NCBI RefSeq assembly: GCF_000002235.5
Contig: NW_022145609.1
Span: 10,457,274 to 10,521,273 of the forward strand
Direction: 5' to 3'
Source: Strongylocentrotus purpuratus
Taxonomy: Eukaryota > Echinodermata > Echinoidea > Camarodonta > Strongylocentrotidae
Length of the DNA: 64,000 nt
The position numbers and the translations under genes were made by a program. The notes under the pieces were generated by a model. It was given only the letters and a program-made list of their open reading frames with translations, was not told the DNA's origin and searched no databases. Positions 44,993 through 51,439 of the stretch are shown here, piece after piece (position 1 is the stretch's first letter; each line of letters starts with the position of its first letter).

Positions 44993-46061
44993 TGGTGGTG
45001 GTGGTGGTGGTGGTGATGATGATAGTAGTGGTGATAATGATGAAGATGATGATGATGGTGGTGGTGGTAGTGATGGTAATGGTGGTGGTGGTGGTGATGA
45101 TGATGATGATAGTAGTGGTGATAATGATGAAGATGGTAATGATGATGATGACGGTGGTGGTGATGGTAATGGTGGTGATGGTGGTGATGGTAATGGTGGT
45201 GGTGGTAGTGGTGATGATGGTGAAGATGGTGGTGGTAGTGATGACAATACTAGTGGTAATAATGATGAAGATGGTGATGGTGGTGAAGTTGGTGGTGGTG
45301 GTAGTAATGATGACAGTAGTGGTGATAATGATGAAGTTGATTATAGCAGTGATGACGGTGGTGGTGGTGATGATGGTAGTGGTGGTGAAAATAATGAAGT
45401 TGATGATGTTGAAGTTGGTGGTGGTAGTGATGATGACAGTGGTGGTGATAATGATGAAGTTGATTATAGCAGTGATGATGGTGGTGGTGGTGATGATGGT
45501 AGTGGTTGTGAAAATAATGAAATTGATGATAGTGGTGATGATGGTGAAGGTGGTGGTAGGTGTAGTGATGATAATCGTGGTAGTGATAATGATAAAGATG
45601 ATGATAGTGGTGATAATTGTGATAAAAGTACTGGTAATGGTAAAGACTAAAGATGATGGTGTTAAGAGTTGCTGATGATGATCATATCATGATAGGGATA
45701 GTGATATGATTATGATTACATTGATGGTAACTTAGAAGATGATACTGATGATGTAGATAACACTGAGAAAAATGGTGATGGTAATGGCGATGTCAGGTGG
45801 AAGTGTCAGACAAGGAAATATACATTCATACTGTTATCTACTTATCTTTTTTACGTTACGTTCAGGTACGAAGAGATGTTTGACAATATATTCGGATCCG
45901 GGGCTTTCCATCAGTTCCAGAGCTCGGCCAACGAACAAAGTCACCATCGGAACAGTCACCATGGCAATGGAGGAGGAGGAGGGGGAGGTCACGGCCATGG
46001 CCAGCAGGGAGGAGGAAGCCGCAACAAGGGGGTCAAAAAGTCACGCAAGAAGAAGAAGTAG
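22096..46061 (+). CDS. DNAJC14: DNAJC14-like ER J-domain co-chaperone (complete, 12 coding exons)
   Basis: Seen: exons 22096-22172, 33004-33097, 35185-38839, 39269-39371, 39680-39906, 40547-40683, 41472-41540, 41902-41958, 43017-43046, 43629-43748, 44675-44874 and 45866-46061 join in frame from ATG to TAG, 4,965 bases or 1,654 residues. Order: disordered N-terminus of about 1,275 residues, one clear membrane helix (39269-39371), an Arg/Trp patch, a J domain with HPDK at the end of exon 6, a Cys-x2-Cys...Cys-x2-His zinc-like module, and the VYDVTEWA block. Known: only DNAJC14 combines a J domain with that zinc module and VYDxTEWA block; it is an ER-membrane Hsp70 co-chaperone linked to receptor export. 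Odd: vertebrate DNAJC14 is about 700 residues with several membrane helices, so this protein is more than twice as long. The first two exons rest on phase and splice fit, not homology. Confidence 0.9.
22435..23222. mobile_element. Probable DNA element with CpG-rich body and central hairpin
   Basis: The left part has gagggagcgaagcgac twice (22476-22520) and the right edge has gagcggagcgcacgcctcct (23196-23222). A nearly perfect 112-base palindrome sits inside. The edges are uncertain. A composition shift from AT-rich to CpG-rich marks it as foreign to the intron. Confidence 0.45.
23001..23112. repeat. Near-perfect 112-base palindrome
   Basis: The 55-base arm from ataaacccggaagtgaatgc to gagacaacg is followed by a 2-base centre and its reverse complement to ttccgggtttat, with a single mismatch. 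Looser pairing continues outside (tatggttggc / gccaaccata). Confidence 0.95.
23223..24984. other. Intron 1 stretch with a CpG-rich island
   Basis: Mostly unassigned. At 24000-24450 the sequence is rich in CG and contains gtccgccggggacggccg and a donor-like tctag|gtaagt at about 24403. Inverted pieces ttgccgattt (24122) and aaatcggcaa (24216) suggest yet another small foldback. An alternative promoter or non-coding first exon is possible but not shown. Confidence 0.35.
24985..26441. mobile_element. Possible 1.45-kb element with tagagtaaaggag ends
   Basis: tagagtaaaggag at 24985-24997 and its exact reverse complement at 26429-26441 bound a CpG-rich body. Close to each end lies a copy of ggttttcggcc / ggccgaaaac in opposite orientation. 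No transposase frame is seen. It contains the hairpin 25934-26108. Confidence 0.5.
25934..26108. mobile_element. Foldback MITE with aaataacgcac ends
   Basis: aaataacgcac (25934) pairs with gtgcgttattt (26098-26108); inside, aatgcagtgtacgc pairs with gcgtactgcatt and ggtttctt with aagaaacc. It is 175 bases long and non-coding. Confidence 0.8.
26442..27200. other. Intron 1 stretch, nothing supported
   Basis: AT-rich sequence without repeat borders or coding signatures. Confidence 0.35.
27206..27564 (-). mobile_element. DeuSINE/SURF1-type SINE
   Basis: Read on the minus strand: a tRNA-like head with A-box-like gtggtctagtggataag and B-box-like ggttggagtcccg, then a central domain with ggcaagacgttaatctac and ggtgttaaatgggtaccca, and a tail gggcgctatataaaagtg followed by AT-rich repeats. 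This order of tRNA head, Deu-like centre and CR1-like GCGCTATATAAA tail is typical of the DeuSINE superfamily, which includes sea-urchin SURF1. Confidence 0.8.
27565..28263. other. Intron 1 stretch, nothing supported
   Basis: Short open frames on both strands overlap each other and show no family motif. No splice-consistent exon was found. Confidence 0.35.
28264..28932. repeat. Long inverted repeat, arms about 320 bases, small loop
   Basis: The left arm runs from gatggtcgtacgttttgtgc to tgcaaatgggacata; the right arm mirrors it from tatgtcccttttgcag to aaaacgtatgaccat. The arms differ at roughly one position in ten and the loop is about 20 bases (caatgtagtacctttaaagg). The two arms encode related peptides on opposite strands (see next entry). 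Confidence 0.9.
28752..29036 (-). pseudogene. Unidentified coding relic partly inside the long inverted repeat
   Basis: A 94-codon open frame begins MKMSSSGKITTISCQIDFRA and includes FYAAQRFNEFNLGHHKKWVI. Its second half lies in the right arm of the inverted repeat; the left arm on the plus strand (28269-28437) encodes a matching piece with FCAAQRFNQFNFANYKKWV. I do not recognise the family. A transposase N-terminus is a guess based on its transposon-like setting. Confidence 0.4.
29040..30060. other. Intron 1 stretch, nothing supported
   Basis: AT-rich sequence. No inverted repeats, SINE heads or exon-like frames were recognised. Confidence 0.35.
30061..30183. mobile_element. Foldback MITE with gcccgaattcacaaa ends
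   Basis: gcccgaattcacaaa pairs with tttgtgaattcgggc; further in, ggtttgtggacaaacct pairs with aggtttgtccacaaac and tgcgtcatat with atatgacgca. It is about 122 bases long, almost fully self-complementary. Confidence 0.9.
30268..30692 (+). repeat. Two tandem copies of an about 210-base CpG-rich unit inside tacagagctgccaa-type ends
   Basis: agacgccaagttcaaagatc, gagggtataacacacgta and taatgcgtgacacttggtag each occur twice. The block opens with acagagctgccaac and closes with ttggtagctctgta, which are imperfect inverted repeats. A further ttggcagctctgta occurs at 31070-31083 and may be the end of an enclosing element. Confidence 0.75.
31090..31790. other. Intron 1 stretch with acatgtac runs
   Basis: Repeated acatgtac palindromic octamers (31090-31145 and elsewhere) and no gene. 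Confidence 0.5.
31865..32055 (+). repeat. Two-copy tandem repeat with C-runs
   Basis: ccttttcagcaaaagtccgg, gtgtgtaaagtcaatacgg and tcgacctttttcttttgt occur at about 31875-31945 and again at about 31968-32035, separated by a C homopolymer. Chance open frames on both strands come from this composition. Confidence 0.85.
32275..32656 (+). mobile_element. TTAA MITE family A, copy 3
   Basis: TTAAAGATAAACTTGAGTAC to gaactcaagtttatctttaa, 382 bases; the interior is collinear with 17863-18252, with small deletions. Confidence 0.88.
33004..33097 (+). CDS. DNAJC14: DNAJC14 exon 2
   Basis: The acceptor is tcgtctgcag and the donor GCAAAT|gtaagt; phase 2 to 0. It reads FDSLYATLFGSGPSGDRPNF then SANPATRPSAN. 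It is low-complexity and polar, and joins in frame to ESLYPSSPYQQH of exon 3. Confidence 0.75.
33180..33480. mobile_element. Transposon relic with a 26-base perfect palindrome
   Basis: gctctttaaacgtttaaagagc lies in a perfect 26-base palindrome at 33255-33280. Around it, cattcacacacagaaaatttt and cgttcacacacaaaatg, and atacgggctttgtatct with cgacttcgtatctgtcc, form partial repeats. The edges are unclear. Confidence 0.5.
34131..34250. mobile_element. Foldback MITE with ggcattagtaag ends
   Basis: ggcattagtaagaattaccc pairs with gggtaatcttactaatgcc, and the inner aaggtacctt with aaggtaccg. It is 120 bases long. Confidence 0.85.
34251..35184. other. Intron 2 stretch
   Basis: AT-rich. A SINE/CR1-like tail fragment (ggctatttatatagcacctc, 34937-34960) is the only recognisable piece. 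The intron ends in a T-rich tract and ttttag before exon 3. Confidence 0.45.
35185..38839 (+). CDS. DNAJC14: DNAJC14 exon 3, long disordered N-terminal region
   Basis: The acceptor is tttttatcttttag and the donor CTGATG|gtgagt; 3,655 bases, phase 0 to 1, entirely open. The product is rich in Ser, Gln, Lys and Pro with no globular domain I recognise. It contains a nine-residue repeat (37858-38046), a Glu/Lys/Gln-rich probable coiled coil (about 38350-38565, many EQ and QQE steps), a Pro/Arg stretch and an acidic SAEDSDLEEDLARG end. Reading through the donor would reach a stop at 38875-38877 within 13 codons. All overlapping antisense frames are shadows. Confidence 0.9.
37858..38046 (+). repeat. 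Coding minisatellite: seven units of QRRDSSGT(P/T)
   Basis: Seven consecutive 27-base units encode QRRDSSGTP or QRRDSSGTT (one unit has QRQ). The units are almost identical at DNA level, so they are recent. Each RRDS matches the basophilic R-R-x-S kinase pattern. Confidence 0.95.
39269..39371 (+). CDS. DNAJC14: DNAJC14 exon 4, membrane helix
   Basis: The acceptor is attcctcacag and the donor GCCTT|gtaagt; phase 1 to 2. It reads EWWFHLGKKLCNGVAWLIL then FTILLCLVILSFVLA, one clear transmembrane segment preceded by an amphipathic, positively charged stretch. Confidence 0.88.
39680..39906 (+). CDS. DNAJC14: DNAJC14 exon 5, Arg/Trp patch and linker
   Basis: The acceptor is ctttttttctag and the donor GCACTG|gtaaat; phase 2 to 1. 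It reads ARDTCKFAYRRGWELWAWYR, then an acidic and Gly/Ser linker and a Lys/Arg cluster (TKKPRKKQTQ). A T-run then G-run starts about 30 bases after the donor. Confidence 0.88.
40325..40420 (-). mobile_element. Possible LINE 3' tail
   Basis: On the minus strand, ttttgccgaataaatgtgaa followed by ttgaattgaa repeats resembles the 3' ends of CR1/L2-like LINEs. Weak evidence. Confidence 0.35.
40547..40683 (+). CDS. DNAJC14: DNAJC14 exon 6, first half of J domain
   Basis: The acceptor is gaaccctcag and the donor GATAAG|gtgagt; phase 1 to 0. It reads YYEVVGVAEDAPEDDIKKFY then RKQCMLVHPDK. The HPD tripeptide needed to stimulate Hsp70 ATPase is intact, and the helix II surface is basic (KK, RK). Confidence 0.95.
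40958..41060 (-). mobile_element. CR1-like SINE tail fragment
   Basis: On the minus strand, tgaagcgcatagagacatgt then gcgcaatacaaagacgttaa and an ATT-rich tail match the 3' end pattern of the SINE at 27206-27564. Confidence 0.55.
41472..41540 (+). CDS. DNAJC14: DNAJC14 exon 7, J-domain helices III/IV
   Basis: The acceptor is gtcacaaacag and the donor GACACG|gtaagg; phase 0 to 0. It reads TDQPQANEAFQILQKAYAIL then SDT, the usual EAF-x-LQ-AY-x-LSD segment. Confidence 0.94.
41902..41958 (+). CDS. DNAJC14: DNAJC14 exon 8
   Basis: The acceptor is ctttttttcag and the donor GACAAG|gttagt; phase 0 to 0. It reads TKRTEYDFELDYKEDLQDK, the KR-EYD end of the J domain plus a charged helix. A C-run then A-run lies about 33 bases downstream of the donor. 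Confidence 0.9.
42729..42925 (+). mobile_element. TTAA MITE family C, copy 2
   Basis: TTAAAGGCCGGC to GGGGCTTTAA; the core matches 15940-16133 closely (gaggatcatgggggaccaat, cagtggggctttaa). Confidence 0.85.
43017..43046 (+). CDS. DNAJC14: DNAJC14 exon 9, 30-base microexon
   Basis: The acceptor is tctgaaaaacag and the donor GCAGAG|gtaaga; phase 0 to 0, reading VNDLFKKMAE. It fills the position of the vertebrate VNEFLSKLQ helix, which supports it despite its size and weak pyrimidine tract. Confidence 0.8.
43629..43748 (+). CDS. DNAJC14: DNAJC14 exon 10, zinc-like module
   Basis: The acceptor is tctcctttcag and the donor AGTAAT|gtaagt; phase 0 to 0. It reads ADAMPCGVCRRSHKRYETD and later RFCATHNTRHPVSN. 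The vertebrate module has Cys-x2-Cys twice; here the last cysteine position is His (CATH), giving a CCCH set. Confidence 0.92.
44675..44874 (+). CDS. DNAJC14: DNAJC14 exon 11, VYDVTEWA block
   Basis: The acceptor is gcatctcatcag and the donor GCAGG|gtaata; phase 0 to 2. It reads ALWKETRHLGFKIFVYLCDE then RTVYDVTEWAACQNLDWLE, a DNAJC14 signature. The donor has a sub-optimal +5 base and a 770-base triplet repeat begins 10 bases after it. Retention of the intron would hit TAA at once. Confidence 0.92.
44885..45660 (+). repeat. GGT/GAT/GGC triplet microsatellite
   Basis: About 770 bases of mixed ggt, gat, ggc, agt and aat triplets. Larger units such as gatgaagttgattatagcag occur twice (about 45330 and 45460). 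The period of three keeps several frames open on both strands, giving chance poly-Gly/Asp, poly-Val/Met and poly-Ser/Pro translations that should not be annotated as proteins. Confidence 0.95.
45866..46061 (+). CDS. DNAJC14: DNAJC14 last coding exon
   Basis: The acceptor is ttacgttcag; phase 2. It reads YEEMFDNIFGSGAFHQFQSS, a His/Gly-rich stretch and KKSRKKKK, then TAG at 46059-46061. The basic C-terminal cluster parallels the KRRKKVRR end of the vertebrate protein. Confidence 0.92.
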
Positions 46062-46810
46062 ACTAGGTAGTAGTCCGTGTAGTTGATAAGGTCACTCACT
46101 GTGCATGTGGTCACAATGTAACCTTAACATTTATTTTTTAAATGGAGCTTTCAGAGATAGCATAGGAACGTCATTTGGTGAAATGTATTTTTCCTTCTAT
46201 CATGGTGAGGCTAGGTGTTATGCCTTTGTAGTAAAAAACATCGTGTCGACTGATTCGATAGACATTGTACGGACTTTCTTGGAAAGCAGGGTTAAGTCAC
46301 ATTCTGTATCTCATGTATACATAAATATAGAATTTTACCTTTTGGTAAATTGACATACTTTTCCATATTTTTTTTCCAAACAAACTTCTCTCTCATGCAT
46401 CTCATGAAAAAAAAAACAGACTGTTAGGTAAGATTTATACAACAAATTGGAAGTGCAATTCTTATATACCTGTACCACCTCTTTATCTTTTGTATTTGCG
46501 TGGCAATTTGCATATTGAAAATTGATAGAGACTGTATATTTTGTAGAGTAATGCAACTCAATCGGTTTTGTTTTAAGTAAAGGCTTGCCCGGATTGACTG
46601 GCATGAGTTTGGGGATAGTTGTGTAAAATTCGTAATGTTGTCCCTAACCTTCTTTCATAGTATTTTCCTTCTCTCTTTCTTATATTTTTTTGGTTCTTGG
46701 TCAGATATTTCTCACCTTCTATTTTCTAGCACTATCATATGTTTAGTGTATTTGTCCACCTGAAATGTGATAAGATCTGGATTGTTGACATAAAAATTAT
46801 AGTAATTCTG
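46062..46810 (+). other. DNAJC14 3' flank, probable 3' UTR
   Basis: AT-rich sequence with no further coding exon. The 3' end cannot be placed from sequence alone. Confidence 0.4.
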
Positions 46811-47184
46811 TTAAAGGTAAAGACCATTTATGGTCATGCGATTGCATTGTGAAAGAAACGTTGTGGAATCGATCAGAAAAGGTTGATCATCTAGCATCTA
46901 GCATCTGCAAGGTTCTGGAATCATCAAAATGATAAGAAATTTGGCCCATTCTTCGTAAAGTTACAAGCACTATACACAGAAAGATGTATATGGGACTACC
47001 CTATATCTCTCACAGACCATGAGAGAAACAAATTTACCAAATATATGAATTAGTAGGCGGTTTCCCGGCAAATTTTGTATCATCATGTATTAGTCAAAAC
47101 ATATTCTTTCACATGATTGGTAATGAGAGCTTCCATTTCATTTTTTGAAATTGGGGCGTTTCCAATACTGGTCTTTACCTTTAA
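46811..47184 (+). mobile_element. TTAA MITE family B, copy 1
   Basis: TTAAAGGTAAAGACC to ggtctttacctttaa, 374 bases. The interior has atgcgattgcattgtgaaag and gatcagaaaaggttgatcat, shared with family A, plus ccatgagagaaacaaattta, specific to B. Confidence 0.9.
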
Positions 47185-47286
47185 CAGCTATTTTTTCCAC
47201 CATACATTGCTTGTGTTTCACTGATTTAAACCACTTTATTTTGATTGCTTGCTGTTTTGTGATAACAGATTGTGTTATGTGATTAC

Positions 47287-47293
47287 TTTTTTT

Positions 47294-47325
<32 letters not shown>
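47287..47325 (+). repeat. T-run joined to a long G-run
   Basis: Nine T followed by about 30 G, the longest of several such homopolymer junctions in the window. Confidence 0.95.
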
Positions 47326-47326
<1 letters not shown>

Positions 47327-47903
47327 CCATAATTCAAATACTTCAGAAATAGCTTTCAAATACCATAACTTATTCCTCTCTAATGGGATAATATTTATTT
47401 TTTTGTCTTTGTGTGATGTAACTTGCTCGAGCTGATATATGATGTCAATTTATATTCTCATTACAAGAAATATATATTTTTGTAAGGTACATGAATGGTA
47501 TCTTGTTTGTCTTCTTAACTGAGCATTTCTCAACGATTGTGAAGCTTTTGGAATTTTAGGAAACTTTTGACATCTTCTTAAGTTTGTAATTTAAAAAAAA
47601 AAAAAATTCTATCAAGGAAACTTTTCTTTTATAGAATCGCAGGGTAGTAAAGTCATTTTTCAGATAAAAGTACCGGTAGTAAGAGGTTTTGTAACACATT
47701 TATATGATAATGGGCAAGCCAGATTATAAGTATTAGCAATGGTAGATTAAAACTGTTTTAGAGTACCTCTAAGGGTGATATTTGAAATGCAGATTGGGGA
47801 AGAATTCATGTGAAACATTCAATATGAACGTGTTACTAACCAATATGAGGAATGAGGGAGGTTATCATAAACCGAGTCATTTTGTTTACACGTTTCATGT
47901 AGG

Positions 47904-48112
47904 TTAACTGCTCATTGGGAGTGGGACTCGTCTACATTGTACAACTTGTAGCTACTTGCTCCCTCTATATAGAAAACAATGCCTAGTCGGTAACCATTGG
48001 TCCCCCATGATCCTCTTTTTCTTATGTTGTTTGAGAGCTGAGTTGATGAGATAACCACCTGTCAGTGACAATGCTAATCCCTCCTGGCCAAACTAATGCA
48101 GACGGGCTTTAA
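47904..48112 (-). mobile_element. TTAA MITE family C, copy 3
   Basis: Inverted relative to the other two copies: attggtcccccatgatcctc, tgagagctgagttgatgaga and ctaatccctcctggcc. The right border GGGCTTTAA is clear; the left end has diverged, so its position is approximate. Confidence 0.75.
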
Positions 48113-48880
48113 AGCACGATTGCTGCAAGTCACCAAGCTATTGTATTGAGATTTCAGTTACAATTTACATGATTACGTGTATTTTTTTTTATAATAAATA
48201 CAAAGAGTCTGTTAAGTGATACAGAAGAGGTTCTTAGCCTTGAAATACATTTCAAGTTGTTGATGATTGATTACTATGAAAGGTGATCTTTCACTATTAA
48301 AATAGATAAGCCATATTTCCTCATATCATCAGAATTATTTATTGTGTTTGCTATTAGCAGCCTTAGAGTGCATTTCCTGTTATATTGTTAGCTGACGTGG
48401 GTCATGTTACTTTAATTTTTTGGTTGTTTGAAAAGATTGGACATTTCCAAAGAAAATTATGATCAGGTAATTGTTTTTTCCCTTGTATGTGTCAAGAAAG
48501 AACATTGCCATATTTAGGTAATAACGTGTAAATTTATTTCGGTATCTATTGAAATAGCTGTTTAATTGCACTCATGTCAAAACACATAACGATCTATAAA
48601 AAGATGACAGTCTCTCTTTTTGGATTTGTGGAGAACCTTTAGTTTTCACGTGTATGTTGCAATTATCTGTTTGTCTGTTTGTAACCAGAAGGGCGTTAAC
48701 TTGTATACGTTAACACAGAGTTAATGCCTTTCTGACTCCGAACAGACAAATTGCTCTGTCTTTCCTATACATGATTAGAAACTTTATAAACACTGTTTTA
48801 TTATTATTATTGTATATTTGCTTAACATTTTGGGAGGATAATGATATACCATTCATTGCTGTTGTTGTATGCATTAACTT
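48113..48880. other. Intergenic stretch, nothing supported
   Basis: AT-rich sequence without assigned repeats. A small inverted pair, cagaagggcgttaact and agttaatgcctttctg (48687-48735), is the only structure noticed. Confidence 0.35.
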
Positions 48881-48883
48881 GCT

Positions 48884-49115
48884 CTTTAAAGTAAGGCTGT
48901 GAACAACAGTGTAATGAGGTACCCGAGTACACTCCCATGCTTACAAGTGAATACTCGAGTATTCGGACGCCATGTTTTTTTCATAATTTTTTTTTATTTT
49001 AAAAAAATAAAAAAATTTGCGGCCGAATATTCGGGTACGAAAAATCGTACCCGAGTAGTTGTCAACCATGCGGGTACTCGAGCATTCAACTACCCTTCAC
49101 GGCCTTACTTTAAAG
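48884..49115. mobile_element. Foldback MITE with ctttaaagtaaggc ends
   Basis: ctttaaagtaaggc pairs with gccttactttaaag. Inside, gtacccgagta, tactcgagtattcgg and their complements recur several times (ccgaatattcgggtac, gcgggtactcgagc). About 230 bases, non-coding. Confidence 0.85.
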
Positions 49116-49489
49116 AAAGGTAAGGGGAGTATTTAATATCAAGAGTTGAAAGGCGATCAAAAAGAAAATATGTTTAACCAACCTGATCATGAGATTAGTG
49201 ATTCAAACAAAAGGTGAAGGAGTACATGTATGTATGACTAGGGCTCTGCCTTATAAAGAGTTACCATTGATCCAAATCAATCGTAAATTTACTGTCTCCA
49301 CCTCCTATGTACATGGTTATGATTGATATCAATCGCAAAAATAAGTTGCGATTAATATAAAGTCTAAATAAGACGGGGCCTAGATGTCATTTTCCCGTTG
49401 TTATTGTTTGTTAGGTACCAGTATGACTCTCTCATTTATATGTAAAACTATGAACATAATCTGCATGTTCTTATGGATTCCTACAGTGT

Positions 49490-49770
49490 ATTTTAGTTTT
49501 CAGATGTTCTTGGGTATGACTATATTGTAGTAATTTTCTCAGTTGTCTTACTTATGACTAAATCATTTTCCCTATGTTCTAATATACATGTATATGAGTA
49601 TGTTATTTCCTATATTCTGAGGTATGACTATATTTTATGTAATTTCCTTTAAAAATATGATTGTAGGTATGACTTTATGTAATTTTACCCTATGTCCTTG
49701 GTTAGGGGTTACTGGTTTTTGCTATGTTCTTAGGTAAGACTACAGTATGTCATTGTTTTCCTGTGTTAAT
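49490..49770 (+). repeat. Degenerate tandem repeat of about 40 bases
   Basis: Variants of ttcttaggtatgactatatt followed by gtaattttcc recur about six times with drift. Confidence 0.6.
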
Positions 49771-49884
49771 TTAAATAATAAGGGACATTCAATACAGCAA
49801 GTTACTTAATAATACTTGTATTGTCCTAAGTGACTTTCTTAATTCCTTAATACCTCCTTCACACCAACGAGACATATACTTAGT

Positions 49885-50246
49885 TTAAAGGTAAAGACCA
49901 GTTATGGTCATGCGATTGCATTGTGAAAGAAACGTTGTGAAATCGATCAGAAAAGGTTGATCATCTAGCATCTGCAAGGTTCTGGAATCATTAAAATGAT
50001 AAGAAATTTGACCCATTCTTCGTAACGTTACAAGCACTATACACAGAAAGATGTATTTGGGACTACCCTTTATCTCTCACAGACCATGAGAGAAACAAAT
50101 TTACCAAATATATGAATTAGTAGGGGGTTTCCCGGCAAATTTTTTATCATCGTGTATTAGTCAAAACATATTCTTTCACATGATTGGTAATGAGAGCTTC
50201 CATTTCTTGAAATTGGGGCGTTTCCAATACTGGTCTTTACCTTTAA
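49885..50246 (+). mobile_element. TTAA MITE family B, copy 2
   Basis: TTAAAGGTAAAGACCAG to ctggtctttacctttaa, 362 bases, collinear with 46811-47184 and nearly identical through most of its length. Confidence 0.9.
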
Positions 50247-51350
50247 CCAGATATTCAATACCCATTAAGCTGACTCTCTTTCTGCTTTACTCTCTTCTGA
50301 AATACAATACATAACAGAAATACACATGCATTGCGTATTAGTGATGTTGAATTTGGATCAGGTATGTATTGAGTAAGGATATTGTGGCAAGGATACTGCA
50401 TAACTGATGAAACAAAATACAGCTTATTTTGCAAGTCAGTACATTGTAACCTACTGGGAAATCCAAAAAGTGCCGGGGAATAACATTTGGCGACATGCTA
50501 CGCTGTAACAGATTTATCTGTCTTCATACATGAATGCTGCAGAGCAAGATCTGTAGTGTCCAGATTACTAGATTTTAGTACTTGGTGGAAATTCAAAATT
50601 TTGCTTAAAAGTTTTCTTTCATTACTGTTAATGTCTCTATAGTTTATTTCTATTACAATTTCACATCAGGAGACTGTCTTGTTGCTAACATTGTATGTTT
50701 TCTGAAATAATGTAAAGATCAAAGTTGTGTCAAAACTAAATAAATTAGAATTAAATCGCTGATCTCCCAGTATAAGCGGTAGTACATGTACTGGTTTGAT
50801 ACACTGTCATCCCTAGAGACATCTTGGCAAATATTCTTTCTGCCACTGAAAAGTATATATTTTTCCTGGTTGCAATTTGTTTTTGACAATTAGTTTGTTC
50901 CCAACATGCCTGTAAGAATACTACCTGAGTTCTATTTCTGGTCTTGCCAACATGGTTTGGAAATCACCTTACAAAAGCTGCTTTATCTGGGTTTATATCA
51001 TCTTTGTTTAGCTTTCTTTCATTTTTATTTTCTCTTTAAAAGCAGTAGAGACAGTTTTGTAGTTAATGTGTAAGTTTTTTGTAAAAAATTCGAAAGAATC
51101 ATTGCACATGTAAACAAGACACGCTGTACAGAAAGTATGCTATCAAGAAATTATGAGATAAAGAAATAAATGTAAGTTGTTTGGAATAAAATTCTGTGTG
51201 AAATTTAAACTTCATTTTGTGTCATGTACAGTAGAAACAAAAGAAGATCTCCATTTTGTAGATAATGTATATTCATCCTTCTTATATCCTTATTTTAACA
51301 TCGAAAGATAAATTGCTGTCCTTTCTTACTCTCCATCCCTTTATGTGCCT
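50247..51350. other. Intergenic stretch, nothing supported
   Basis: AT-rich sequence, with no coding or repeat signal recognised before the CT-rich block that leads into the minisatellite. Confidence 0.35.
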
Positions 51351-51439
51351 GTCTGTCTCTCACTACATGTATGTCTGTCTGTCTGTCTCTTTCTCATTCT
51401 CTCTCTGTCTCTGTCTCTCTTTCTCTCTCTTTCTGTCTC

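Noticed and set aside
44832..45675. Poly-Gly/Asp, poly-Val/Met and Ser/Pro-rich open frames of 126-272 codons
   Set aside because: Products of a triplet microsatellite within a DNAJC14 intron; the true exon frame meets TAA at the donor.
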